DNA of 64,000 nucleotides from Allocoprococcus sp004560705 (lineage in GTDB: Bacteria > Bacillota > Clostridia > Lachnospirales > Lachnospiraceae). A program made the position numbers and the translations under genes. The stretch is from positions 62,001 to 126,000 of the forward strand of contig NZ_JBQHTK010000005.1 of the NCBI RefSeq assembly GCF_052065755.1, given 5' to 3'. The notes under the pieces are model-generated. The model was not told the DNA's origin. It saw only the letters and a list, made by a program, of their open reading frames with translations, and did no database searches. Shown one piece after another: positions 26,799-36,201 of this stretch (position 1 is the first letter of the stretch; each line of letters begins with the position of its first letter).

Positions 26799-28029
26799 TC
26801 GCTGCTCCTTTCCCTGCCAGATATCCGCTTGCCCATGCCCAGTGCAGATTGTATCCTCCGCAGATTCCGTCCACATCGACCAGCTCACCCGCGAAATAAA
26901 TGCCTTTTGCAATGCGTGATTCCATCGTCTGAGCAGAAAGTTCCGCTGTCGAAACACCTCCTGCGCAAATCTGAGCCTGTTCAAATGGATTCGTATCTAT
27001 AATATCTGTCCGAAAATGTTTCCCTTCTTTCACCAGGCGTTCCAGTTCAGCCTCCGTAAGTTCCCCCGCCTTTTTCATCCGCGGTATCCCTGAAATTTTG
27101 AGCAGCACCTCCGACAGTTTCTTGTGAAATACTCCGGTAAAAAAGACACTCATTTCCTTTTCTGGATGAAGCCTTTTCCTCTCTTCAAGCATCTGTCTCC
27201 ATGCATCGTCCGTTAACTGCGGCATAAAATCAACTTCTGCACAGACAGATTGTTTCCGGTAAAGTCCTTTCGACGCGATCCTGCTGATCTGAAAGACCGG
27301 AATTCCGGAAATACCGTAAGCATTCATCTGTAGCTCGCCCGTATCCTCTCCATGCTTCTTTCCGTCAATCCATATAGAAACTTTTCCGTTCACACGCACG
27401 CCTGCTAAAGAGGGATAAAAGTTTTCCCGGCATTTGAGCTGTACAAGTGCCGGGACCACAGGAATGATCTTATGCCCCAGCTTCTTCGCAAGATCGTAAC
27501 CGCTTCCGTCATTTCCGAGCTTTGAAGCTGCTCTCGAACCGCAGGCAAGAATTACGGAATCACAATTCATTTTTTCTTTCTTTTTACCACCATGGAGAAT
27601 TTCAACCTGCCAGCCTTTTTTTGTTCTTAAAATATCCGACACATGGGCAGATGTCACAATACGGACTCCGCATCGATCGAGTTCCATACGAAGTACATCC
27701 AGCACCGCACTTGCCTGTTCGGAAAACGGATAAATGTAGCCATTTTTGTCTTTTGGCATAACACCCATTTCTTCAAATTTACGAATGACCCACTCTGCCG
27801 GAAATCTGCTGATGATCTTCCAGGGGAAATCGTTCTCATCGCTTCGGTAGCACTGTGGGCTCTGGAACAGATTTGTATAATTGCATCTTCCGTTTCCGGT
27901 AGAAAGGATTTTCCTGCCGACGCGATCATTGTGTTCCACGATTGTAACGCTTGCCCCTTCTTCCGCAGCGGAAAGTGCAGCCATCATACCGGCAGCACCT
28001 CCTCCTGCAACCACAATCTGTTTTCCCAT
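26791..28029 (-). CDS. BaiN/HI0933-type FAD oxidoreductase
   Basis: A 412-residue flavoprotein of the HI0933/BaiN family: N-terminal Rossmann motif VVAGGGAAGMMAAL, RVGRKILSTGNGRCNYTN, and C-terminal YFAGELVDVDGICGGYNLHWAWASG. Members include the BaiN step in some bile-acid 7-dehydroxylating bacteria, but most are housekeeping enzymes of unknown substrate, and no bai genes are nearby. The ATG overlaps the stop of the upstream YnbB-like gene by one base (TAATG). Confidence 0.87.
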   Translation of the reverse strand: MGKQIVVAGGGAAGMMAALSAAEEGASVTIVEHNDRVGRKILSTGNGRCNYTNLFQSPQCYRSDENDFPWKIISRFPAEWVIRKFEEMGVMPKDKNGYIYPFSEQASAVLDVLRMELDRCGVRIVTSAHVSDILRTKKGWQVEILHGGKKKEKMNCDSVILACGSRAASKLGNDGSGYDLAKKLGHKIIPVVPALVQLKCRENFYPSLAGVRVNGKVSIWIDGKKHGEDTGELQMNAYGISGIPVFQISRIASKGLYRKQSVCAEVDFMPQLTDDAWRQMLEERKRLHPEKEMSVFFTGVFHKKLSEVLLKISGIPRMKKAGELTEAELERLVKEGKHFRTDIIDTNPFEQAQICAGGVSTAELSAQTMESRIAKGIYFAGELVDVDGICGGYNLHWAWASGYLAGKGAANA

Positions 28030-29327
28030 TATGGAAGCTCCTTTACGATTCCAGCGTCATAGAGTTTCTGAAGTGACATCAGGATTCCGAATTTAGCATG
28101 TTCCCAGGTCAATCCTCCCTGGAAATAAACGGCATACGGTGGTTTGATCGGTCCATCGGCGCTAAGTTCGATCGAGGATCCTTGCACAAACGCTCCGGCT
28201 GCCATGATAACTTCGCTATCATAACCCGGCATCGCCCACGGAACCGGTGTCACATAGCTTTCAACCGGTGCAGCAGCCTGGATTCCCTGGCAAAACGCAA
28301 TCACGCCTTCTGGTGTTCCAAGTGTCACCGCCTGAATAATATCATGACGCGGTTCACTTCCGTTCGGAATGACCGGATATCCGAGTTTTTCATAAATATT
28401 CGCTGCAAAAACAGCTCCTTTTAACGCGCCTGCCACTACGGTCGGTGCGAGGAAAAGCCCCTGATAGAAGGACTGCATTACACCAAGAGAGGCACCGACC
28501 TCTTTCCCCAGTCCCGGTGAGGTAAGACGGTACGCACACTGCTCGATCAGATCCTTTCTTCCCGCAATATAGCCTCCGATCGGCGCAAGGCCTCCGCCGG
28601 GGTTCTTGATCAGGGATCCGACAACCATATCGGCACCGACATCACTCGGCTCCTTCTCTTCTACGAATTCACCGTAGCAGTTATCCACCATGCAAATAAG
28701 TTCCGGCTTTATTTTTTTCACAAACGCAATCCCTTCCCCAATCTGATCTACCGAAAAGCTTGGCCGTGTCTGATACCCTTTCGAACGCTGGATCGTAACC
28801 AGTTTGGTTTTTTCATTGATCGCCTCACGTATCTTATCATAGTCGAAACTGCCATCCTGCAGCAGATCCACCTGGCGATAGGTAATTCCATATTCAGCAA
28901 GTGAACCGGTGGAAGGACGAATTCCGATCACTTCTTCCAGCGTATCATAAGGTTTACCTGCAATCGAAAGAAGTTCGTCTCCCGGCCTTAAATTGGCTGA
29001 AAGCGCCAGCGCCAGCGCATGGGTTCCACATGTAATCTGAGGACGCACCAGTGCATCTTCAGTATGAAATACATTTGCATACACTTGTTCTAATGTATCT
29101 CTTCCGAAATCACTGTATCCGTATCCGGACGCATAATTAAAACATTCCGAGCTCACCTTCGCCTCCTGCATTGCATGCAAAACCTTGAGCTGATTAAATT
29201 CAGCCATCCGGTCGATTTCAGCGAACCGATCCTTCAGTCCTGCTTCGATTTCAAGTCCGTACCGCAGCACGTTCGGGTCAATTCCCATCTGAATATAAAG
29301 TGATTCTGTTTCTTGATTTAAACTCAT
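28029..29327 (-). CDS. YnbB-like PLP-dependent lyase ('aluminum resistance' family)
   Basis: A 432-residue fold-type I PLP enzyme of the Alum_res/methionine gamma-lyase-like family. The likely PLP Lys is in VVGSLIKNPGGGLAP; MVDNCYGEF gives the cofactor-binding Asp region and PQITCGTHALALAL the phosphate-binding region. The substrate is not firmly known. Downstream of miaA with a 4-base ATGA overlap, an order (miaA-ynbB) conserved in many Firmicutes. Confidence 0.88.
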   Translation of the reverse strand: MSLNQETESLYIQMGIDPNVLRYGLEIEAGLKDRFAEIDRMAEFNQLKVLHAMQEAKVSSECFNYASGYGYSDFGRDTLEQVYANVFHTEDALVRPQITCGTHALALALSANLRPGDELLSIAGKPYDTLEEVIGIRPSTGSLAEYGITYRQVDLLQDGSFDYDKIREAINEKTKLVTIQRSKGYQTRPSFSVDQIGEGIAFVKKIKPELICMVDNCYGEFVEEKEPSDVGADMVVGSLIKNPGGGLAPIGGYIAGRKDLIEQCAYRLTSPGLGKEVGASLGVMQSFYQGLFLAPTVVAGALKGAVFAANIYEKLGYPVIPNGSEPRHDIIQAVTLGTPEGVIAFCQGIQAAAPVESYVTPVPWAMPGYDSEVIMAAGAFVQGSSIELSADGPIKPPYAVYFQGGLTWEHAKFGILMSLQKLYDAGIVKELP

Positions 29328-30307
29328 GATTCTATTATTTTCCTTTCTCTTAAGATTCTCAGCATTGCTTCCAATATCGCAGTTTCATCATAATTGTACT
29401 GATCCTTGGGCAGCCAGATTACATCACGCTCCCGCTTAAACCAGGTAATCTGCCGTTTTGCGAAATGTCTGGTGTCCCGTTTTAAAATATAAACAGCCTC
29501 TTCAAGGGAACACTCCCCTTCAAGATATGACAGAATTTCTTTATAGCCCAGCCCTTGCATAGACACCATTTTACGGTCATAGCCTCGCAGCTTTAGTGCC
29601 CGGACTTCGTCCACAAGTCCCTCATCGATCATCTGATCTACCCGCCTGTCTATCCGTTCGTAAAGCCGGCTTCTCTCATCATTCAGAACAAAATATGCAA
29701 AAGAATACGGAGATTCTTTCTTACGCTCTTCTTCATTATGCTGAGAGATGGGCATCCCCGTCTGATGGTAAAATTCCAGTGCCCTTATCACACGCTTCAC
29801 ATTATTCGCATGAATCTCATCGGCAGATTTCGGATCCACCTCGCGCAGACGATCATGCAGCGCATTTGCACCATTTTCATTTGCAAATGCTTCCAGTTCC
29901 TTTCGATACGCAGTATTTTCTTCTCCTTCGGAGAAATCAATGTCATACAGAAGTGCCTGTATATAAAATCCTGTTCCGCCCACCACGATCGGGATATGTC
30001 CGTTTGCATAAATCTGCTCCATCGACTGCTTTGCCATCTGTTGAAATCTGGCTACATGAAATTCTTCGTCTGGCTCAAGTACGTCCACAAGATAATGAGG
30101 AATTCCTTCCATTTCATCCCTGCGGATTTTTGCGGACCCAATATCCATATGCCGATATACCTGCATAGAATCTGCAGAAATGATTTCTCCACCGACCGCC
30201 TTTGCCAGTCCGATCGAAGCTTTCGTTTTTCCCACAGCGGTAGGTCCGGTCAATACAATAATCGGCGGTTTTGTGACATCGTCCGTTTCTTTCCGTTTTT
30301 CTTCCAT
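29324..30307 (-). CDS. miaA: tRNA dimethylallyltransferase MiaA
   Basis: A 327-residue enzyme adding the dimethylallyl group to A37 of tRNAs reading UNN codons, the substrate of MiaB (39635-41092). The P-loop is LTGPTAVGKTKAS, with ISADSMQVYRHMDIGSAK, VVGGTGFYIQALLY and the C-terminal KRDTRHFAKRQITWFKRE. The ATG at 30307 follows GAGGAGGTGTCTGTA; the upstream 26-residue extension lacks similarity. It follows mutL by 49 bases. Confidence 0.95.
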   Translation of the reverse strand: MEEKRKETDDVTKPPIIVLTGPTAVGKTKASIGLAKAVGGEIISADSMQVYRHMDIGSAKIRRDEMEGIPHYLVDVLEPDEEFHVARFQQMAKQSMEQIYANGHIPIVVGGTGFYIQALLYDIDFSEGEENTAYRKELEAFANENGANALHDRLREVDPKSADEIHANNVKRVIRALEFYHQTGMPISQHNEEERKKESPYSFAYFVLNDERSRLYERIDRRVDQMIDEGLVDEVRALKLRGYDRKMVSMQGLGYKEILSYLEGECSLEEAVYILKRDTRHFAKRQITWFKRERDVIWLPKDQYNYDETAILEAMLRILRERKIIES

Positions 30308-30356
30308 TACAGACACCTCCTCTACATTTCTTAATTCATTGAAAAATATGCGCTTA

Positions 30357-32495
30357 TTAAATGATACGCTTAAACTTTTTCTCAAGTTCCCGTTTGGTCA
30401 TTGAAATAATCGTGGGCCTGCCGTGTGGACAATGGTATGGATTATCCAACGTCAGAAGTTCACCGATCAAAGCCTCAACCTCTGCAGCAGACAATCTGGA
30501 ATTACCCTTGACCGCTGCTTTGCAAGACATGGATGCAATTTTCTCATCAATCAATGAAGGTTCCAGATTAGAAGCCAGGCCTTCAGACAATCCATCCAAC
30601 ATCTCAAGCAAGAGCTCCTTCTTAGCAATTCCGAATAGATTATCAGGAACTGCTCTCACAGCATACTCATCGCCGCCGAATGGTTCCATCTCAAATCCAA
30701 TCGATGTGAACCGGTCTTTGTAAGTCTCCAGTACATCAATTTCCTGCATAGATAAACTTAAGATGATCGGAGGACTCAGGTACTGAGAAGTATACTCCCG
30801 ATTTTTCATTCCTGCAAGTGTACGTTCATACAATACTCTTTCGTGTGCAGCATGTTGATCGATAATATAGAGACTATCCCGAAATTGTACCAACCAATAA
30901 GTATCGAACACTTGACCAATTATTTTATACTCCTGTTTTACTTCTTTTTTGAGTAAATTTTCCTCAAACAAATCTAATTGTTTGCTTTTTTCTGACTTTT
31001 GTGGATTATTATGCGGAAATTGTGGATTGTTTTGCAGATCGCGCTCTGTTTTTTGGGTATCGCTATTGTCTTTTTGCAGAGTTTGCTCTGTTTTTATTGG
31101 ATCGTACTCTGTTTTACTTGCTGTATTGTGTAGAGTGTGCTCTGTTTTTGAAGGACTGTTTTGTAGAGCGTACTCTGTTTTTTCGGAATTCAAGCGCCTT
31201 TTTACAGCTTCTTTTACCTTGTCCGTTTCCTGTGCCTTTTTCGATATGTCTTCCGTACTTTCCACTTCCGCATGCGAAACCTGATTATGATAAGCCTGTA
31301 CTCTCTCCTTCATTTTTTTCATGAAATAATCAAGATTCTTCTCTTCATCGCTCTCTTCTTTTTTTACTGGTTCCGGATTCAAATTCCCGTAAGGCCGTTT
31401 TGGGACCTCCTGTACCAATACAGCGTTTTTCCTCGCACCTGCTCTCCGGTCATTTATTTTATTTTCAAGCGACGGCGGTTCCGGTATCTCCACTTCCGGG
31501 ATCAGATTCTTTTCGTGCAGGCCGTCACTGACAGCCTGATAAATCCGGTTGTAAATCTCCTGCTGATTGCTGAAGCGAAGTTCCATTTTTGTCGGGTGTA
31601 CGTTGACATCGATCTTCTCTGGATCCACCTGAATGTGAAACGCTACAAACGGATATTTATGCTGCATCGTAAAATCTTTGTATGCGTCTTCAATCCCTTT
31701 CGACAAGATGTTACTGCGGATATATCGTCCGTTTACAAAATAGTTTTCAAAATTTCGATTTCCGCGGGAGATAAGCGGTTTTCCAAGAAATCCATTAACA
31801 CGCATCCCTTCACAATCATATTCCAGCGGGAGCAGATTATTGGCAATCTCTCGTCCGTAAATATGATAAATCACATCTTTTAGACGTCCGTTTCCGGATG
31901 TATGTATCTTCGGCTGATGGTTATTAATGAACTGGAAGGAAACCTCTGGATGCGAAAGTGCAAGCCGTGTCAGCAGATCGCTGATATGGCTTGCCTCTGT
32001 CATTGGTGTTTTTAAAAATTTTCTCCTTGCAGGTGTATTATAGAAGAGCTGACGTACCAAAAACGTTGTTCCGTCGGGAGCTCCCGTTTCTTCCAGAACC
32101 TTTTCCTGTCCTCCTTCTATAACATACCGGGTTCCAAATATATCATTCGCCGTTTTTGTCACCAATTCAACCTGAGCAACAGCGGCAATACTGGAAAGCG
32201 CCTCACCACGAAATCCAAGCGAAGAGATGTGCACTAAATCATCTGCGCTTCGAATCTTACTCGTCGAATGGCGTAGGAATGCTTTTCTAACATCGTCCCT
32301 CTCAATCCCACATCCATTATCGGTGATCCGCATAAATGTGATACCACCATCCTCTATCTCTACTACAACCGCCGTTGCACCGGCATCAATTGCGTTTTCC
32401 ACCAGTTCTTTGATCACCGAGGCCGGCCTTTCTATCACTTCCCCGGCTGCTATTTTATCAATTGTGATCTGATCCAACAATTCAATATGCGGCAT
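30357..32495 (-). CDS. mutL: DNA mismatch repair protein MutL
   Basis: A 712-residue mismatch-repair ATPase. GHKL motifs ELVENAIDAGA, DNGCGI and GFRGEAL in the N-terminal domain. The C-terminal domain carries the endonuclease motif DQHAAHERVLYE with SCKAAVKGN and CPHGRPT, so it is the nicking type of MutL that E. coli lacks. QLDLF near residue 520 fits a sliding-clamp-binding box. The linker (about 430-500) contains a degenerate tandem repeat. AAAGGAGAACAAT precedes the ATG. Follows mutS by 34 bases. Confidence 0.96.
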   Translation of the reverse strand: MPHIELLDQITIDKIAAGEVIERPASVIKELVENAIDAGATAVVVEIEDGGITFMRITDNGCGIERDDVRKAFLRHSTSKIRSADDLVHISSLGFRGEALSSIAAVAQVELVTKTANDIFGTRYVIEGGQEKVLEETGAPDGTTFLVRQLFYNTPARRKFLKTPMTEASHISDLLTRLALSHPEVSFQFINNHQPKIHTSGNGRLKDVIYHIYGREIANNLLPLEYDCEGMRVNGFLGKPLISRGNRNFENYFVNGRYIRSNILSKGIEDAYKDFTMQHKYPFVAFHIQVDPEKIDVNVHPTKMELRFSNQQEIYNRIYQAVSDGLHEKNLIPEVEIPEPPSLENKINDRRAGARKNAVLVQEVPKRPYGNLNPEPVKKEESDEEKNLDYFMKKMKERVQAYHNQVSHAEVESTEDISKKAQETDKVKEAVKRRLNSEKTEYALQNSPSKTEHTLHNTASKTEYDPIKTEQTLQKDNSDTQKTERDLQNNPQFPHNNPQKSEKSKQLDLFEENLLKKEVKQEYKIIGQVFDTYWLVQFRDSLYIIDQHAAHERVLYERTLAGMKNREYTSQYLSPPIILSLSMQEIDVLETYKDRFTSIGFEMEPFGGDEYAVRAVPDNLFGIAKKELLLEMLDGLSEGLASNLEPSLIDEKIASMSCKAAVKGNSRLSAAEVEALIGELLTLDNPYHCPHGRPTIISMTKRELEKKFKRII
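31027..31181 (-). repeat. Degenerate KTE repeat in the MutL linker
   Basis: Five copies of a Lys-Thr-Glu-x-x-Leu unit, about 11 residues (33 bases) per unit in the clearest copies: KTEYALQNSPS, KTEHTLHNTAS, KTEYDPI, KTEQTLQKDNS, KTERDLQNNPQ. The DNA repeats AAAACAGAG at each start. It lies between the ATPase and the endonuclease domain. Confidence 0.75.
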
Positions 32496-32529
32496 ATTGT
32501 TCTCCTTTATTCATTCTAAGTATCTTATC

Positions 32530-35199
32530 TTACCATCGATTTTTCAGTTTATTCTGGAGCTGATACAATTTGTTCATCGCATCGATCGGAGTCATATGAC
32601 TGATATCCAGTTCTTTTAATTCTTTCAGAACATCATCATCCTTTACCGTATCGAAAAGAGAAAACTGTGCCAGATCAACTTCATCCAGCTTCTTCTGTGG
32701 CTTTTTCTTCTGGTTTTCTCCCTGTACGGCGATTTCCTTCACCCGCGCCGTAATATCTGCATTGACCAGCTCTTCCACGATTTCTTTCGCACGATTAATG
32801 ACAGAATCCGGAACCCCCGCCAGTTTAGCAACCTGGATTCCGTAGCTCTTATCCGCACCGCCTTTTACTATTTTTCGAAGGAAGACGATATCATCTCCCT
32901 TTTCCTTTACAGCAATACAGTAATTATTGACATTATCGATTTTCCCTTCCAGCTCCGTTAATTCATGATAATGTGTAGCAAATAATGTCTTCGCCCCCAG
33001 AAGCTTACTATTGCTGATATGTTCCACGACCGCCCATGCGATACTTAAGCCATCGAAGGTACTGGTTCCTCTTCCGATCTCGTCCAGGATCAGAAGGCTT
33101 TTGCTGGTTGCATTTCTCAGGATATTCGCCACCTCGTTCATTTCCACCATAAAGGTACTCTGTCCGGATGCCAAATCATCGGAGGCACCTACTCGCGTGA
33201 AAATACGATCTACAAGTCCGATATTCGCGGACGATGCCGGGACAAATGAACCGATCTGTGCCATCAATACGATCAATGCAGTCTGACGCATGTACGTCGA
33301 TTTACCGGCCATATTCGGTCCGGTGATAATCGAAATGCGGTTCTTTTTATCATCCAGATAGGTATCATTGCAGATAAACATATCATTAGGGATCATTTTC
33401 TCCACCACCGGGTGACGTCCGTCTTTGATATCAATGACACCTTTCTCGTTAATTTTCGGGCGGACATAATTATTTCTCTCCGCAACCAGGGCAAGGGAGG
33501 CAATCACATCCAGCTTGGCAATCGCTTTTGCAGTCGTCTGGATGCGAAGGATTTCTCCGGCGATTTTGTTCCGCACTTCACAGTACAGTTCATATTCCAG
33601 TGCACAAAGCCTGTCCTCAGCTCCCAGAATCGTGTCTTCCAGTTCTTTCAGCTCCGGGATGATATAACGTTCCGCGTTGGCCAGCGTCTGTTTTCTCACA
33701 TAGTAATCGGGCACCAGATTTTTGAACGAATTCGTCACTTCCAGATAATAGCCAAACACCTTGTTATAACGGATCCTCAGATTTTTAATTCCCGTCTTCT
33801 CCCGCTCTTTTGCTTCCAGCTCAGCAAGCCAGCCCTTTCCATCCGATTTAGCTCTGCGCAGACGGTCTACTTCTTCGTTGTAGCCTTCACGAATAATGCC
33901 GCCTTCCTTCATTGCAAGCGGCGGATCCTCCATGATTGCTTCCTTGACCAGAGTGCAAAGCTCCTCAAGTGTATCCATTTCCCCGTAAATCTCTTTCAGA
34001 AGCTCTGACTGCATATCCTCCAGGATGCATTTAATCGGAGGCAGCATGGAAAGGGAGCTCTGAAATGCAATCAGATCACGCGGATTTGCAGACTGGTAGG
34101 TGATCTTTCCGACCAGGCGCTCCAGATCATACACAGGACCTAAGTACTCCCGTATTTCCTCTCTGCAAATAGCGTTGTTCTTTAATTCTTCTATCGCATC
34201 CTGTCTCTTTTTAATAGAAGCTTTATCGATAAGTGGCTGCTCCACATTTTTTCGAAGAGTTCGGGCACCCATTGCTGTTTTCGTCTTGTCCAGCACCCAC
34301 AGAAGCGAACCTCGTTTCTGCTTCTCCCGCAACGTCTCAACCAGTTCCAGATTTCGACGCGTCGAACTGTCAAGGACCATATAATTTCCCGTCGTATAGG
34401 TGGTAAGCCGGCTCAGATGGGACAGCGAATTTTTTTGTGTTTCTTCCAGATATTTCAACAATGCGCCCGCTGCAATCATACCACAGTCATAGTCTTCAAG
34501 GCCGAGTCCCTGCAGCGATTTCACTTGAAAATGCTCCATCAGTGTCTTTCGACAGAGTGCATCGTCAAAATACCAGGCGTCCAGAGAATAGATGGTGATT
34601 CCAAGCCGGTTTTTCAGATCATCCAGATTCATTCCGCTCATATAGAACGCCTCATTACAAATGATCTCCGAGGGCATAAATTTCGTAAGTTCGTCCATCA
34701 TTTTTCCGGAAGATTCGATTTCTGTGACCATGTATTCACCTGTCGTTACATCAGCAACAGACAGCCCGAAACGATCTGCGATGTATACGATACTCATGAT
34801 ATAGTTGTTTTTCGTCTCATCCAGTGCCTGCATGTCAAGATTGGTACCTGGGGTGACGATACGAATAACGTCCCTTTTAACTATTCCCTTCGCAAGCTTC
34901 GGATCTTCCATCTGCTCGCAGATTGCCACCTTGTATCCTTTTGATACAAGACGATTCAGATAACTGTCCACAGCATGATAAGGGACTCCACACATGGGAG
35001 CCCTTTCCTCGAGACCACAGTTTTTTCCTGTCAGTGTTATTTCCAGTTCTTTTGATGCGGTTATTGCATCGTCAAAAAACATTTCATAAAAATCGCCAAG
35101 TCTGTAAAAGAGGATACAGTCTGGATATTCTTCCTTCGTTTGAAGGTACTGCTGCATCATTGGGGTCATTTTCGATGCCATGTTGGTTTTATCTATCAT
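32530..35199 (-). CDS. mutS: DNA mismatch repair protein MutS
   Basis: An 889-residue mismatch-recognition ATPase. The N-terminal mismatch-binding domain has FYRLGDFYEMFFDDA (Phe-x-Glu type). The ATPase domain has ITGPNMAGKSTYMRQ, STFMVEMNEVANIL, LLILDEIGRGTSTFDG and FATHYHEL. Near the C-terminus DLAQFSLFD fits a sliding-clamp box. AAGGAG lies about 12 bases before the ATG at 35199; a second ATG is at 35181. In related genomes miaB commonly precedes mutS; here about 4.4 kb of decaying DNA separates them. Confidence 0.96.
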   Translation of the reverse strand: MIDKTNMASKMTPMMQQYLQTKEEYPDCILFYRLGDFYEMFFDDAITASKELEITLTGKNCGLEERAPMCGVPYHAVDSYLNRLVSKGYKVAICEQMEDPKLAKGIVKRDVIRIVTPGTNLDMQALDETKNNYIMSIVYIADRFGLSVADVTTGEYMVTEIESSGKMMDELTKFMPSEIICNEAFYMSGMNLDDLKNRLGITIYSLDAWYFDDALCRKTLMEHFQVKSLQGLGLEDYDCGMIAAGALLKYLEETQKNSLSHLSRLTTYTTGNYMVLDSSTRRNLELVETLREKQKRGSLLWVLDKTKTAMGARTLRKNVEQPLIDKASIKKRQDAIEELKNNAICREEIREYLGPVYDLERLVGKITYQSANPRDLIAFQSSLSMLPPIKCILEDMQSELLKEIYGEMDTLEELCTLVKEAIMEDPPLAMKEGGIIREGYNEEVDRLRRAKSDGKGWLAELEAKEREKTGIKNLRIRYNKVFGYYLEVTNSFKNLVPDYYVRKQTLANAERYIIPELKELEDTILGAEDRLCALEYELYCEVRNKIAGEILRIQTTAKAIAKLDVIASLALVAERNNYVRPKINEKGVIDIKDGRHPVVEKMIPNDMFICNDTYLDDKKNRISIITGPNMAGKSTYMRQTALIVLMAQIGSFVPASSANIGLVDRIFTRVGASDDLASGQSTFMVEMNEVANILRNATSKSLLILDEIGRGTSTFDGLSIAWAVVEHISNSKLLGAKTLFATHYHELTELEGKIDNVNNYCIAVKEKGDDIVFLRKIVKGGADKSYGIQVAKLAGVPDSVINRAKEIVEELVNADITARVKEIAVQGENQKKKPQKKLDEVDLAQFSLFDTVKDDDVLKELKELDISHMTPIDAMNKLYQLQNKLKNRW

Positions 35200-35214
35200 A
35201 TTTCCAAATTCTCC

Positions 35215-35331
35215 TTATTTTTCAAGGGTTTTCACAGTTTTGAAAGTAGTTGCTTCCCACGTTACTTCACCTATCCTTTCGCATTTGCAGCCAAATGGAT
35301 AGGGGCATTTGTCACATTCAAATCTTAACAA
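35215..35331 (-). CDS. Possible short Cys-rich peptide upstream of mutS
   Basis: A 38-residue open frame from TTG at 35331, with four Cys in FECDKCPYPFGCKCERIGE, the spacing C-x2-C-x6-C-x-C. Its stop TAA overlaps the AAGGAG of mutS, so it could be coupled to mutS translation. No good ribosome binding site is seen before the TTG, and an in-frame stop lies just upstream. It could equally be the 3' remnant of a lost gene. Not recognised. Confidence 0.25.
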   Translation of the reverse strand: MLRFECDKCPYPFGCKCERIGEVTWEATTFKTVKTLEK

Positions 35332-35436
35332 ATTTATGGAGGCATTTCAAGCAAAAGCTGAAATCGCCCCCACAAACAATGGACTGTTTTATCGAGAATC
35401 TGGATGGTTGTCCTTTTCTTGTTTTCCTCGATAATA

Positions 35437-36087
35437 TTATTTAAGCTTAACTAAATAAATGTATGATGGATTCGTAACAGGAGTAATCACAGATATCTGG
35501 TTTCCGCTTCCCGGTTTTGTAGAAGAATGCCAGAAACGATTATCGGAAGAATCGTTTTCCCAGAAAAAACCGATGTGACAATCCGCACCGCTTTGGCTCC
35601 AATCCTTGGGATCGCAGAAAATGATATCTCCTTTTTCTGCTTTCCCACTATTAAGTAATTCTCCTACTGTTGAATACTGATAGTAGGTGACATTATATTT
35701 TTTGAAGTATCTCAACCAGTTGGAGGCATTGCAGTAACTTCCTCTAAGACCCATATTCCCGATTGTTTCCAGATTTGCTCCACACTTCTGGAAAACGAAT
35801 GCTACAAAGCCGGTACAGTTCATTCCGGGGTTATTGTTCGCATACTCACCATACGGGCGCATACATAATTTGAAATCTTTATTTGGGTTGAGTCCAACAT
35901 ATTTTGTATTCAAATAGTAATCATCAAATTGATGCATTATCAGTTCACTTACGATTGCGTTTGGGTTTACGCCAAGCTTACTGGACAGGCTGGATTTCGA
36001 TGCGGATCCGCCCTGCTGGAATGCGTTTTCTGTGCTTCCCGGAGCGGACTGCCCTTTTATTCGGAGGGAAATCTGGATGGCTTCCAT
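35437..36087 (-). CDS. NlpC/P60-like cell-wall hydrolase, N-terminally truncated
   Basis: A 216-residue frame whose C-terminal 140 residues look like an NlpC/P60-type cysteine hydrolase: Cys in PGMNCTGFVAFVFQKCG and His in ADCHIGFFW. The first residues, HRMEAIQISLRIKGQ in the open frame, resemble the end of a clostridial ChW (hydrophobic-W) cell-wall repeat. There is no signal peptide and no ribosome binding site before the ATG at 36087, and the frame is closed by a TGA near the promoter. It is therefore probably the 3' remnant of a longer secreted enzyme. Not expected to be exported as it stands. Confidence 0.6.
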   Translation of the reverse strand: MEAIQISLRIKGQSAPGSTENAFQQGGSASKSSLSSKLGVNPNAIVSELIMHQFDDYYLNTKYVGLNPNKDFKLCMRPYGEYANNNPGMNCTGFVAFVFQKCGANLETIGNMGLRGSYCNASNWLRYFKKYNVTYYQYSTVGELLNSGKAEKGDIIFCDPKDWSQSGADCHIGFFWENDSSDNRFWHSSTKPGSGNQISVITPVTNPSYIYLVKLK

Positions 36088-36163
36088 CCGGTGTACATGA
36101 TATTTCTCTGCAAATTCAAAATTTTCAAAAAGATTCCAAGATTTTCCTCTTCATATTATCCCA

Positions 36164-36191
36164 ATTATAACAAATATATGCATAAAATCAA
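36164..36191 (-). promoter_or_regulatory. SigA-type promoter upstream of the hydrolase remnant
   Basis: TTGATT, 16-base spacer, TATAAT on the minus strand, reading into the truncated hydrolase. The LytTR-type direct repeat ends 10 bases before its -35 box. Confidence 0.65.
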
Positions 36192-36201
36192 CCTATTCGA
36201 C

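Noticed and set aside
26791..28029. Bile-acid 7-dehydroxylation (baiN)
   Set aside because: The family is widespread and no other bai genes occur in the window; the similarity alone does not support the pathway.
30949..31324. CRISPR-like or intergenic repeat at 31.0-31.2 kb
   Set aside because: The repeats lie in frame inside mutL, are contiguous and degenerate, and have no spacers.
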